NCBI GenBank assembly: GCA_037102815.1
Contig: BTPP01000002.1
Location: 3,286,001 to 3,350,000, forward strand
Source: Neurospora intermedia
Lineage: Eukaryota > Ascomycota > Sordariomycetes > Sordariales > Sordariaceae
Direction: 5' to 3'
DNA length: 64,000 bases
Shown piece after piece: positions 11,102-22,499 of the stretch. The position numbers and the translations under genes were made by a program. The notes beneath the pieces are model-generated. The model did no database searches, was not told the origin of the DNA, and was given only the letters and a program-made list of their open reading frames with translations. Within the stretch, counting starts at the first letter, position 1; every line of letters starts with the position of its first letter.

Positions 11102-12101
11102 ATGACCGCGGCCGGACCGTCCAGCAGCACACATGTTGCACAGGACCGAACCGATAATGATGGAAGCACAGCTATGCAAGGAGCACCACTCCTGCCTCAT
11201 TCAGTCACCCAGGACAAGAATGGTGCGGTTTTCCAGCAGCAACAGATGCCCGTACCGTTTGGATATGGCACTGGCACATATCAACCTATCCCTCTGCGGA
11301 TTCCTGGTTCGGAAATTGCCTACAGCAAGAAATGGCACGTTGTGAAACTGGCTTTCCAAACCGCATCTCTTGTGTGCTCTGCCGTCATTTTTGGAATTGG
11401 CCTGGCACTGGGCGTCTATGGTGAACAATCGGAGGATTACCGCTGGTGGGAAATAGACCCCGTTTTTGCCATCGATGCCTCGGCAGTATGTCCTACCCTT
11501 ATTAGCTATACTCATTCGACATCGTATTTTTCTATTTGGCCATATGATAACTAATGCTTTTTAGGCCGGACTGGCAATTCTATGGACCGTGGCTGAGTTC
11601 CTAGTATTGTATGCCTCCAAAGGACGTCGAGGCATTCATCCCGGAGCTCATGTCGGTGTTCAACTGATCATTGTCCTTGTGGCTTCCTTGGGGGTCAGCA
11701 TTGGTGGCGTCTTTGTCTACGATTTCACGAGAGACTACTACGATGAACCTGTTATACCCGACCTCCTAACGAGCCTCGTGCGAACTCTGCTTGCGTTCTC
11801 TAGCATTCTTTGGATCATCCACTTCTTCCTCTTCGTTCGAGCCTGCGTTGAAACACACACCGTCAATGCGACAAACAAGTCCCGAAGAATCACCTATGTC
11901 CGAGTTCCAGTACCCGTACCAATGCAGATGGGTCAAATACCTCACAATATGGTAGCTGGACAACATTCGATTCCTAACCAGCAAAATATGACGTATGGCG
12001 GTTATTACGCCCCTGTGGTGCAACAACCTTCAGCAGTCCCACAGGGCTTTCAACAGCAACCTGCTGTGCCTCTGCAGGGCTATCAAGCGTCAACTTCATG
12101 A
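11102..12101 (+). CDS. Uncharacterised four-TM (MARVEL-like) membrane protein
   Basis: Two exons, 11102-11485 and 11565-12101, encode 306 residues. The start is the ATG of M-T-A-A-G-P; there is no earlier ATG in frame. A polar, Gln/Ser-rich N-terminus (about 70 residues) precedes four hydrophobic segments: ASLVCSAVIFGIGLALGVY, AGLAILWTVAEFLVLYA, VQLIIVLVASLGVSIGGVFVY and LLAFSSILWIIHFFLFVRACV. A cytosolic tail rich in Gln, Pro and Tyr follows (VPQGFQQQPAVPLQGYQ). The 4-TM layout with long soluble ends is like fungal MARVEL-type proteins of the plasma membrane or vesicles, but I see no diagnostic motif and the family name is an inference. Intron 1 (GTATGT...CTAAT...TTTTTAG) falls between TM1 and TM2. 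Confidence 0.85.
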
Positions 12102-12279
12102 GACACTTATCTACCTCTACGCCCCAACTTGACGACTTGAACTGAGGTTTAAGATACCTTTGTGTTCACGACGCGGCTGACACTTCTAAATGGTGTAGCC
12201 AATATTCAGTGAGCTGATGAACGGTTCGAAAAGCTCAAGGAGACGCTTGAGTGAGGGTATATCTTACCTCTCATAATAC

Positions 12280-12324
12280 GAATGTCTTCTAATTTGATGA
12301 AATATTCATCGTTTGAAGACATTC
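12280..12324 (+). other. 45-nt near-perfect hairpin in the 3' flank of the four-TM gene
   Basis: The arms GAATGTCTTC (12280-12289) and GAAGACATTC (12315-12324) are exact reverse complements (10 bp). Inside them a second exact stem, GATGAA (12296-12301) and TTCATC (12305-12310), closes a 3-nt ATA loop. The two stems are separated by a TAATTT / GTTT internal loop. It lies about 180 bp after the four-TM stop codon, so it may be part of the 3' UTR. Confidence 0.7.
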
Positions 12325-12667
12325 AAGACGGCACAGTATCGCTCAAAGGACGCTGGGGCGGGTCAGATATACATCGAAGTCCTTATTGAAACGGAAGAAT
12401 ATGGCCTACTGTGGGTCATGAAGCATTTAGGGGATGGGATAATGTTTTACAACACAAATAAAATAATGAAGTAATGTTGCCTTTCATAACACACAACAAT
12501 GGTCGTTTGCGGCCCTCGGCCTTCCGTCCGAACAATATGTTTCCCACATGCCCATTCTCAAGGCACGGCTCGTATTCGCGTTGTTCAATGGTAGATGCCG
12601 CGGTGCTGTGGCCCACGATTCGTAACTCTTGGACCTAAGCCATATCTCCAGTTGAGCCTTCCGACAC

Positions 12668-13029
12668 TTACATTTCGGTCAGATCCTTAAACTTCTGTTG
12701 AGCCCAATTATCCTGCTCAACTTCAAGCTTGCGGAGGAGTTGATTGAGGAGATGAGCGAGACCATTGTGTCTAAGATCCCGGAGCAGTTCCAGGACTTTG
12801 CTAAGAGCTTGACTGTGCCCCTTTTTGGGAGTGTTGATGAGGCTCTTGACACTTACAAGCTGTCTTAGGTAAGGAAGGAGTGCTGGGGGTGAAGCAAAGG
12901 CTAGGATGAAGAGGAAGGAGGCAGGATGATGGCTGCCCTGTTCTGGACACAGAGATTCCGATGTGGAAGGAACGTACAATCGCAGCATTGGAGAGTCGAC
13001 TGTCCAGGAGACTTGGGATATTGGTTCAT
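12668..13029 (-). CDS. Possible small spliced gene, unknown function
   Basis: Tentative. Exon 13029-12978 starts M-N-Q-Y-P-K-S-P-G-Q and ends at a good GTACGT donor. Joining it to 12882 (acceptor CCCCCAG) keeps the frame and leads into an amphipathic helical stretch, L-L-P-Y-L-R-Q-L-V-S-V-K-S-L then VLELLRDLRHNGLAHLLNQLL and KLEVEQDNWAQQKF, ending at TAA 12670-12668 (88 residues). The stop overlaps a consensus donor (AT|GTAAGTG), so splicing onto a downstream exon between about 12634 and 12416 is possible; the acceptor after GTGGGCCACAG (around 12600) also keeps an open frame. I do not recognise the protein. The evidence is frame continuity, splice consensus and a protein-like, Leu-rich helix. 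Confidence 0.35.
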
Positions 13030-15696
13030 CTGTTGCTTAGGCTCGTTGTGTACAGAACGTTGGGGTATCTGAACTGATCGTGAATGGTGTGTTGGATGGG
13101 AATAAGTGACTTGACGGGATGGGTAGCCTTGAGAAGATCTCCTTTCATGGATTTGTGCGAGAGGGGGATAGAATGACTGAATGATGATGAACACTAAAGT
13201 AGAAAGCACGGGTAGTCCCTTTCCATTCTGGGGCCACAGCTGCCCAAACCCCCTCCCCGCTGCTCCTGCTTTCTGTCAAGACTTTCTTACCACCGCTCCA
13301 CTTCCTAAAGGTAAGACCATGACTTGGAAGGAACGATATGGGTCAACTGAAGGACCAACAAAGTGAGCGCCTGCCTTGTTTTATCCGTCCTTAACACTGC
13401 GTGGCTGTGCGCCTTCGGGCATAGAGTACAACTTCGAACTACAACCTAGTTTGAGAGTCACATTTCTCTTCCCTTTCCACTTCATGCCCGGATTTCCTGG
13501 TTTCCAACTTTTAATGGTCATTCTACGCCTTCTCGACAGCGCCTTCTATCCCAAAAAGTCAAGCTACAGCATCCGCCACAAATTCTTTCTGTATTCGCAT
13601 ACTGTCAAACCTTGGCACGCGATTACAGAAATCCCACTGAAATTGGCAGTCGGCGTGGCGGAAGGAAGAACCTACCAGTGTACAGCATCCGAATTTTCAT
13701 CCCGCGCATAAACTTTGAGCCTTGCTTATAGAACACCCAAACCTAATGCAGCTACCCGACCATCCAACGGGCATCTCGATCTATGACAGCTGAGGTCTCG
13801 ACTGCTTCCCGAGCCACTTGTTTGTTTCCAGAGCTGCAGTAGTAGTTCGTCAGCTCTTGTCTGGACGGCATCTTCCCCTGGGAGAAGCGTATCAACGATG
13901 CGTTTCAACCGCTGCATGCATCAGAAGTCACAAGCAAGCCGCATTTACCAGCGTCCCTCCGGAGACATTGCACCGGAAACCGCAAGGAACACTCTCCCGT
14001 CCCGACCCCTCTCGACCACGGGCTCGTCATTCTTGGAGCTGCCATATCCAACATTGTTCTATGACAACGAAGAGACAGGAAAGAGAGATGTCAAACATTT
14101 AGCGCATGGTAAGTACCGGCAATCATCCCATCAGACTACCTTTTTGATTCACAAGCCAAATCTCAAAACATCAAGAGCTACCGACGGCCACTCTTTAGCT
14201 TTACTAGTATGTGTTCATGCTGTGCTATGTGGCACTGACAAGTCTGCCATGTGTCTGTTGCTTCACTCGACATGTATCGCCGTTGTTAGCCCAATGCAGA
14301 AACGATCGGAGAACTAACGCAAGGTCAACGTTTTAGGACTGTAGTGTCTTTATCTGATACTGAGAGAGAGACGACAACTGTATCAATTCGATTGTGCGAA
14401 CTTATACCGACCCATATCAACATGGATGCAGACCTGATATCCAACACGCCTGGAGCTGAGAGAAAATAATTGAATAGAACAGAAAACTAGATATCGATTT
14501 GTTTCCGCAAACACTTGGACTCTACAGACAACGTTGGATCTCGATGACATGACGCATAGCAGTCTACAACCGTGGTAGTTGGCACCGAAACGAGCCAAAG
14601 TGGCTTTTCAACACATGCGGACTTTATTCCAGCCAATGTTTGTCCTTCCCTGATCTTCAGGGGCTGAAGATGTTGTGCCTGGCCCCAAATAGCCTTGAAG
14701 CTATATGATTTGCAACTAGGCATTTCCAGGCCAACCCTCTACGCCACACTCGCCGATGTCCGCCGCGGCCCTTACCGTATGGTGTGACTCTGAAGGCGAA
14801 ATCGAATGACATGTTCCGAAGTCTTCATTCGGCAGGCCAATGACAGTTCAATGTTCAAGAACAAAGTAGCAAAAACCACGGAACAAAACACTGCCAGGTA
14901 GGTTCGGAAGCAATGTAACTCCTCCACCGCGCACCAGGGCGGAGGGCACCGGTACCCGGATGAATGGGAGACCCTTTTTTAGAATCCCACATCTAGGTAT
15001 GTAGTGCTAGGGCTAACGGGGAATTAGCAATGGAAGAGATTTTTGATGAATTCAAGACGCACCATTGGATACAGAGACTTCGGGAACTCACGATCGATGA
15101 ATGTACGGCTGCAATGAAAGGATCGTGTCTTAGGCTCAACGAGAACGACGAATGATCAAAGGATCATCGAAAGGACAACCTCAAACCCATCACCCATGTC
15201 GAACCGACCGGATTCAGGAGACTCGAGCAGCCAACAAGCGCGGAGCCGGGCATAGCCGCCCCCTGTCTACCGACATTCAGTTATTGAGACGGAAACCCAC
15301 GCATACAGTCTTTTCCGAATGGGATCCCCCGAATTTCCGGGATGGGCTATTCTCGTCCTGTTTCTGTTTGGGCACAATGGCACAGTGACTCTCCCATTCT
15401 TTACGGTAGCCTCGTCAGGTGTCCCAATCCTGAGATGGCGTCTCGTTCCGTCGGCAAACTTGCAACGTAGTTGTCTCTAGTACCTCCAAATCAGAAAACG
15501 CGCTATCCTTGCAAACACCTCTGCAGAAAACCGGCAGTCAATATTATGGCCCCTTCTCGTTGTGAAACAGAACAGAGTTCTGGAGCTATAAGTATCAGAG
15601 AACATGATCGCCAGAGCCAGAGAGTGTCTTGCCTTGATCCTGGCATCTCTGGACTCCCATGTTTGAGGCAATAGCAAGATACTCATCCGCTAAACA
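13030..15696. other. Long intergenic region upstream of the bHLH gene
   Basis: About 2.7 kb. A plus-strand open frame at 13376-13711 and another at 13898-14317 look partly protein-like, but they have no homologue I recognise, no good start context and no matching exon. The rest holds short frames only. An extended promoter or 5' leader for the transcription factor gene at 15697 is the simplest reading. Confidence 0.35.
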
Positions 15697-17563
15697 ATGC
15701 AACCTTTGGACAGTGATCTTCGACCTTCCTATGATGATATACAAGTAAGTATCAGTCGCACGGTTTCTTTGTTCGTGCTCCTTTCCCACGAGTTATACCC
15801 GAACACGGCCGGCCCTGTACCACGGGGGATCTGCTTGTCCATGTCTGTCCAAAGCTTATTGCCGAAGAAATGTGATAACCGTGGCTCAGAGTGGCATGTT
15901 TTCCGAGATCATGGCCTGATATTGCCGGGATACTCAGATATGATCTGCCATCGCGCCCAGAATCTACCCGCTGCTACTAAGCCAAGAATCGGACCACTGC
16001 CAGCAGTTCACACTTTAGTTTCTGGTAACCTTTGAAGTATCTCAACTGACAGTATGACAGCCATCGACCCATCCGAGCATACCATGCAATCACCCTCATG
16101 ACTCGTACATCGCCGCCTATGCTTGTTTAGACTACCAACAGCTTACTCAACCTGACTTCTCCACCCCCGCGGTTACTCTACAATTGCAAACAGACAACTA
16201 CTCGAATTCAAGAACCAACTGTGCGCCAATACAACACACCCCGTCCGGATCTCATGGCGTATGTGCGAATCATCATATACCACACTTTCTCCGCTCAAGC
16301 AGTTTCTCGGATGGAACTAGCTCCGTAGGGCTGACACTGTCCACCTCAGCACTCGCCGTGTCCGGCTCGATACCAGTTACATCTCACTCAGCTTATCTGC
16401 TGGGCTCTCCCACCTCCCTTGTTACAGCTTTTTCAGAAGATGTCGTTACTGCCAGTTCATTCCCTTCTGATACATGGCCGACTTACAACCAAACGCACAC
16501 TGCATGGCCCCCCTACGTGGCCGACGAAATGCAGTACGAAAGCCCAACGACCGCGGGACTATCTTTGCAATCGCTACCCGACATATTGAAGCCTGTATTG
16601 GGTGGAGATTTCAATGGGGAATACAAGTACATCGATCAGAACATGACCGCTACCTATACAAACGCATATCGGCGAAGCCAGGCAGCATTAACAGGGGAAT
16701 TAGGTGCTGCGAAGAAAAAGGAGAAGCTTAGGAAGAGACGGCGACACCGGCTGGCACAGACAGAGGACGGACAATCGGTTAGCAGCAAGCTTGAAGACGC
16801 AGAATCAGCACATAGCCCGTCGTCAGCCGGCATGAAACTCTCAGCTGCTGTCAATCGAAGCTTGACGGCCAGCCGCCCGTCCTCGCTGTTATGGGTGCAG
16901 GAAGATGTTGCTGGAAGTTTGATGAACCCAAAAGGCAAAGAAAAGGGGCGAAAGGAAGACAACAAAAGCAACAAGAAAAGGAAGCAGCAACAACAGCAGC
17001 AACAACAACAACCAGTTCAACAATCACACAAGGGGGTCGGCTTGGAAAAGATAACGAGTAGAAGAGCTTCATATGCGGAGCAAGCATGGAAAGCCGGGAT
17101 TTGTGACGGTGACACGGACATGGTGTTGGACTATGACAACAACAGCAACAGGAGCTATTCCATCACTGGACATGATTTGGACCTCGACACGGCACATACA
17201 GCGGGTCCCCGGCAGGAAGTCGCCCGCGTCAAGCACAACAAGGTAGAACAAAAGTACCGTAACCGACTCAACGCCCACTTTGAAGCGCTTTTGGACGTCC
17301 TCCCTCCCTCGGTGGCCCTTCCCGGCGGGCAAGGGTTCGAGTCCGAAACCACAGAGCAGCTGCAGCCACCGGGAAGACTTACCGATGTGGTTGAACTGGA
17401 TATTCCGGACAAGGAACGCCGAGTGAGCAAGTCTGAAGTCCTTGACCGCGCAAGGATGTACATTCAGACATTAGAGAATGAGCACAAGCGACTGGCGGCG
17501 GAGAGGAAGCAGTTGAGGGAGATCTGGGATGAGTATGGGAATGCCAATAGGGAAGGTCATTGA
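15697..17563 (+). CDS. bHLH transcription factor, SREBP-type tyrosine, no membrane anchor
   Basis: Two exons, 15697-15744 and 16061-17563, give 516 residues. Exon 1 (M-Q-P-L-D-S-D-L) ends at a perfect GTAAGT; the acceptor TATGACAG at 16060 follows a CTGAC branch site, and the frame is open from there. The bHLH is near the C-terminus (about residues 403-505): basic region VKHNKVEQKYRNRLN, helix 1 HFEALLDVLP, a long loop of about 35 residues, then helix 2 and leucine-zipper-like SKSEVLDRARMYIQTLENEHKRLAAERKQL. Tyr at the E-x-x-Y-R position is the mark of the SREBP-like fungal group. There is no hydrophobic segment, so the protein should be soluble and nuclear, as for SrbB- or DevR-type factors. 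A poly-Gln tract follows KKRKQ (16984-17018) beside an NLS-like Lys/Arg cluster (KKKEKLRKRRRHR). The target genes are unknown. Confidence 0.85.
16984..17019 (+). repeat. CAG/CAA poly-glutamine tract
   Basis: In-frame run of CAG and CAA codons within the bHLH gene encoding nine or more glutamines and then a PVQQ end. It is of mixed codon type, so less prone to slippage than a pure CAG run. Confidence 0.85.
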
Positions 17564-18805
17564 CGCTGGATTGGGAAGTGGTGAAAAGACAGTCGAAAAA
17601 GAAAAAGGGAGAAGGGGGAATCATAAGGCATTGTTTGCACCGGGTAAATACACGCATGGTAAGTGACGACCCTAAAAGCGTTTGGAACACGAAATATACG
17701 AGGATTATGTAAAATCGGGCACAGGATTTTTCGGAACAAAAATAAAACAATTCGGAAGACAGCATTGTCTGACGATAACCGACTTATAAACAAAACAAAA
17801 GGAAAAGCGTAAAAGAGAAGGAGGGCATGGCTAGTCCAGTGGTACATAAAAAATGAACCGACGGTTCTGCACCTCATGTGGATTACAAGAAATACATCAA
17901 TAGCCGTATACATGAAAACACTCCTCAAGTACTGGATATTCAGATTCTGGAGAGAACATAAACGAGTGACTTGCTTTGATTTGACTTTTTTCCAAGACTT
18001 CTTGCAGTGTACGTAGGACATTGAAACAAATCAGAAAAAAAAAAAAAAAAACCAAAAAAAAACTTCAACCTACACGCTTCAGCTTGCGAGACTCACAACG
18101 GATCAAGTAAGTATACGTCGGTATCTCCCGGTATTTCAACCCTGCTTTGGTTGGACCTCTGACATTTGCACCCCGGGACCGAAGGACTGCCCTCCATTGC
18201 CCCCGATTCCATATGCGCATAGGTACAAAGACGAATCAAAACGATCCAGTGGTCAATCAGAATGAGTGTGTCGAGTGTCATGCACACCATTTATTCGTTC
18301 GGTACCTTACGGATGTGGGGGACCGGGATCGGGATCGGTCCAACGTGCCTGTTCGGTCCAGCTACCTATTGATTGGACACTGAAAGAATTGGGTTCTTGT
18401 TCCTGGAAATGTTTAATGTGACGACAGATCCAGTCAACGAACGCATGGAGCGGGTCCGATTTGAGCAAGGTATAGATAGTCCTTTGAGTAGATGTCATGC
18501 TTGAGATGTATTGATGTCGCACTACATAGAGGTACCTTGGCCCCAGCAGTAGGTATCTTGTTTATCTTCTAGCGATTGATATGCACTTCACGTTCATCGA
18601 TCAACCATACCCCGAAGTCATCATTATTCATGTTTTTCATCATCTCTAAGCAGTCGCCTATCAAATCCATATCCAAAAAGCACCAGATCCAAGATGACTC
18701 CCAAGCCAAGTAACTCAAGCAATGACAATGAGGTTGAAGGAAACAGGAAAGGCCAAAGAAGGCCGTGGTCGTGAAACTAGGGAGAGAGGGAGGCAATGAG
18801 CCCCC
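17564..18805. other. Convergent intergenic region with A-rich tracts
   Basis: About 1.24 kb between the stop codons of the bHLH and the acidic-protein genes. It contains an A17-CC-A9 tract at 18035-18062 and otherwise only short frames. Both 3' UTRs should be here. Confidence 0.45.
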
Positions 18806-19678
18806 TTACTCCTCATCATCATCACCACCAGCAGCAGCCTTGGCGGCATCAGCCTCCTGCTCGTCGTCATCCTCGTCCACGGCCTTGGAGGCCGAACGCT
18901 GTGCCTTCTTGGGGCTGCCCTCTTCGGCCTCGGCCTCGGCATCATCTTCTTCTTCTTCCTCTTCTTCGGGAATCTCCTCCTCGTCCTCATCCTCTTCGTC
19001 ACCCTCCTCCTCCTCCTCGTCTTGTTCCTCTTCCTCCTCGTCTTCGGCAGCTGCCGTCTTTAGCTTCTTCTTGGGAGGGGCTTTGTCTGGTAAGTCAGTT
19101 TTGTCAGTTATATTTGTCCAAGACTGTCTAGCAGGGGCAAAGTGGGCAGGGCTGCAGTGGCTTACCTGTGGTCTCCTCTTCCTCTTCCTCTTCATCTTCG
19201 CCTCCTTCCTCGCCGTCGTACTCCTCATCTTCTTCGTCGTCATCAACATCCTCTTCCTCATCGCCAGTGGAGACATACCTGTGGGAGGCCAATTGTTAGG
19301 TATCTTAGCTTGGATAAAAGGCATTTTCATATGCATGTCTTTTGCCTGTCTTTTGTTTACCCACGGAAAAGTGATGGTGCCGCCTCTTGAAGTGTCGGGT
19401 GATCACAATCCACACCAATATACGATTGGCGATTCAGCTAGCAACACGAAAAAGCATTGGCGCCGCAATGCGCAAAGGTAGCAAAGCTCACCAACGCGTG
19501 TTCTTGTTGCCGAGGCACATCGCAAAACGATCACGAAGAAACAAAGAGCAGATGAAGCTAGAGAGGTAAAAACAGCGGGTAGTACTTACTCCTCTTCCTC
19601 CTCGCCGTCAGAATCCTCAGGGAGGGAAACGAGCTCTTCGGGCTCCTCTTCAGCCTTTCTCTTGCGGGTGGCAGACAT
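18806..19678 (-). CDS. Small, extremely acidic nuclear-type protein
   Basis: Three exons, 19678-19590, 19278-19166 and 19086-18806, encode 160 residues. The splice sites (GA|GTAAGT, CACAG, G|GTAAGC, ACCAG) keep the frame. The protein begins M-S-A-T-R-K-R-K-A, then is dominated by Glu/Asp runs, broken by one basic patch KAPPKKKLK (about residues 68-76) that looks like a nuclear localisation signal, and ends in an Ala/Glu/Asp-rich tail. There is no globular domain. Such compositions occur in histone chaperones and nucleolar or ribosome-assembly proteins, but I see no CHZ or nucleoplasmin motif and name no function. The first intron, about 310 nt, is long for this window. Confidence 0.8.
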
Positions 19679-22466
19679 TGTGAGACTTGTTGAATTAAGT
19701 AGGTAACGCGATATCGGAGAGACTCGCAAAGTCGCGACCGAGGCGGTAAAAACGCGTGTGAAAAGTAGCGGAAATGGAGAAAAGAGAGAAGAAAGAGGAA
19801 AGACGGAGAGAGGGAGAGAGAGAAAAGATCTGGGGGGAAAGAAGGCTGGGGTGGTGGGTGGTGGTGGTGGGCGGCAAAGCAAAAAGCGTCCGAAGAGAGA
19901 GAGAGAAGTGGAAGTGTAAAGAGCCTAGGGTAAGCAGAGAGACACCCACCCAGTTGGGGGAACTCTGACTGGGGAACTGGGGGAAGCTCCAAGCCTCCAA
20001 CTACCTACTACCTACACTAACACCGGCCGCGGCCAGCCCACGAGAGCTACGTACTGTACCTTATTACGTACCCCTGGTAGCCAACTGGTCTCTGAACCTG
20101 GGGATTATGGCTTAGCAAGTACCTACCTCTTAGCTACGCTACTATGACGGTACATCTGCCCAGTAGTGTTACATGCAAAGTACAGGCAGCGCTAGAGACC
20201 GCGGGAAGAAGGGAAAAGGGGAACGCGTGCGGAGAAAGCTCGAAAGCTTTTTCTTTGGGCGACAACGAGAGAGGACGGATGCTGCTGGCAGTTGCGAGAA
20301 CAAGAGAAGGTGAGACTTGGTGAGACGGACTCTTGAGAGGGCGGATACTGTAGGCAAGGGAAGGAGAGGTTTTGAGCTTCCACTTTTTTCCCTGTTTACT
20401 GGAGGAACCAGATTTCCATGTACAGCTGCCAGCTTTGTGGTTGAAGTCAAAGGCCCTTCTCAGGTTTCCCAGCTGAGGAATGGAGGCCCCATAATACCCC
20501 AGCATCAACCACAACAAAATCACCAACGACGGTGTGAAAAGTTGGTGGCGGACCATCGTAGGAATATCAGATAACCTCAAAAAGAGAGGAGCGGTGATCT
20601 GGAAAGATTGTTGGAAGGGAAAAAGGTCTATTGTCCCGCCGTCACCTCGAGGTAGTCTGGCGGTAGAACGCCCCGGTTGATAGGCGGTGCTGGACGCTTC
20701 CATAGTGTACAATGGAGAAACGAAAAGACGGGGGTTGCTCCGCCTGCGTGAGGTGTGTTGGGGGGGGGGACGGGGCGCTGCACGCGTTGCAGGAAGCTGC
20801 ATGCAGTCTCGCAGCGCCAAGAGGGGAGCTGCTCGAGCCGGCGCTCTGACCTTTCTCTGGCTTGTGCATCACCAGCAGCACGTCCCGCGCAAGTTTGGAT
20901 GTGGGTCGACATTGCCAAACCTAACCTTCCGAGTGGTCGAAGTGTACAAAGAAGAGGGCGCTTGGATCAAGGCCCACTTGGCTGTTGATCGTGACGTTAC
21001 TGCACGTGTTGGGAAGGCACGTTCGCGGCAAGCTTCCACTTCTCAGCCAGATTTTGCATGTCGATTGTTGGTTGGGATCTGTCCCTTGGTTCGTTCCGGT
21101 TTCGAGTTGGTCTCGTTGGATTCTGGTCCGTGTTCTCAAATTCCGTTCCTCTGGATATGATCTGATGCTCATTGTGCACTACCAGTTATCACTCTGCCCG
21201 ACTTCACAATGTCAGCGCCATGTTCTCAAGTGATGTGCGCAATCCGGACGACGTGTAGTGTACATAGTGTAATGTCAATGCATGACACTAGTGTAGTCCA
21301 CCGAGGACGTCATCGATTCGATCGCGCAATCACGTGAAATTGGAGGGTTGTCACTGGCTTTGTGTTAAAAGTTCGATGCGAGCGACTCCAGTGACTGTCA
21401 GTTGCAATTTCATATGGGACCGGCGACATGAATGTCTCTGGCTGTGTTCCCCGATGAGCCTATGTTCTCGTTGCTGGAAATGACACCATGAACTGCGAAC
21501 TGGTATCGGAACCTATCCCCGTCATTCCATCCTACCTGTTCCGCCTAATCTGTATATCACCCACGGAGGCACCACTGACGGCGGTCGTCGGATCGAAAGC
21601 ACAGCAAGAATGCGAATTGCGCTTATGAGCTGGGTTAAGCGTTCGCAAATGACGTACTGGTATGCTGTATCAGCAACCGGCTACCGGGGAACTGGTCCCA
21701 TACCAACTGGTGATCCAGATCATGCATCTGGGTTTTGGACGGTCCACAGCATGACCACCACAAGAATTTGTCGGTCCGAGTTGGGGTGGTTCACACTCGC
21801 CGACAATAAATAATCGGCCTCCAAAGTTTGCACTATGGCATTCTGGCCTTGTCCTCGAGGGAACGCCTCGAGTCCATGGCGCTCCATTATAGTCATTAAA
21901 CAGTCACTGAAGGACTGTCCGGCCCAACGATCCAGAACTGAGTGTTGAATGCTATCCAGTAATCTAGACAATCGACGTCGTGCGGCCCATTGTCCCACGG
22001 GTAACGAACACGCCGTACGAGTCCCATTATCGACGCTGGTCCGTTTACGGTTTGTTCGCCTTCGGCGCCGTCGTGGGTCTCTCGTTTGCCTGTCACCCAT
22101 ACGTGCAAACCCTGGGGTACATAGCCGCTAGCCAGCTGGTGTCAACTTCCGTGGAGAAGAAAGCCATGCTGTGAGATTGGCGATACATCGGGTGCCGTGA
22201 TCTTATATCTGTTTGCTTGCGCCTGGCGTACATAACAAAGGGAATGACAAACCGGGTGCAGGCCAGACTCGGCCCCGTTTGCAGACGCCACACCCCTGGA
22301 CTGCTTACCCATTAGCAATGTTGACTGGTGATGTTCATCCAGGATGTCAAACGAGGCGTCATCGGTTTGAATAATTTCCATGCCTGGGGGCAACCATGAG
22401 CTGACATTGCAAGATTGGGACATGTGACTTCGTATCGAATCCGGCGTTGAGGACAAGTCTTTACAC

Positions 22467-22499
<33 letters not shown>

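Noticed and set aside
13376-14317. Plus-strand frames upstream of the bHLH gene
   Set aside because: Some protein-like stretches, but no motif, no matching exon and no start context.
17328-17348. tRNA B-box-like GGGTTCGAGTCC
   Set aside because: Lies inside the bHLH coding sequence and lacks an A box or cloverleaf arms.
20134-20820. 228-codon minus-strand frame near the acidic-protein gene
   Set aside because: Composition-driven (Ser, Pro, Arg), no motif, no splice partner, lies in the purine/pyrimidine-skewed leader.
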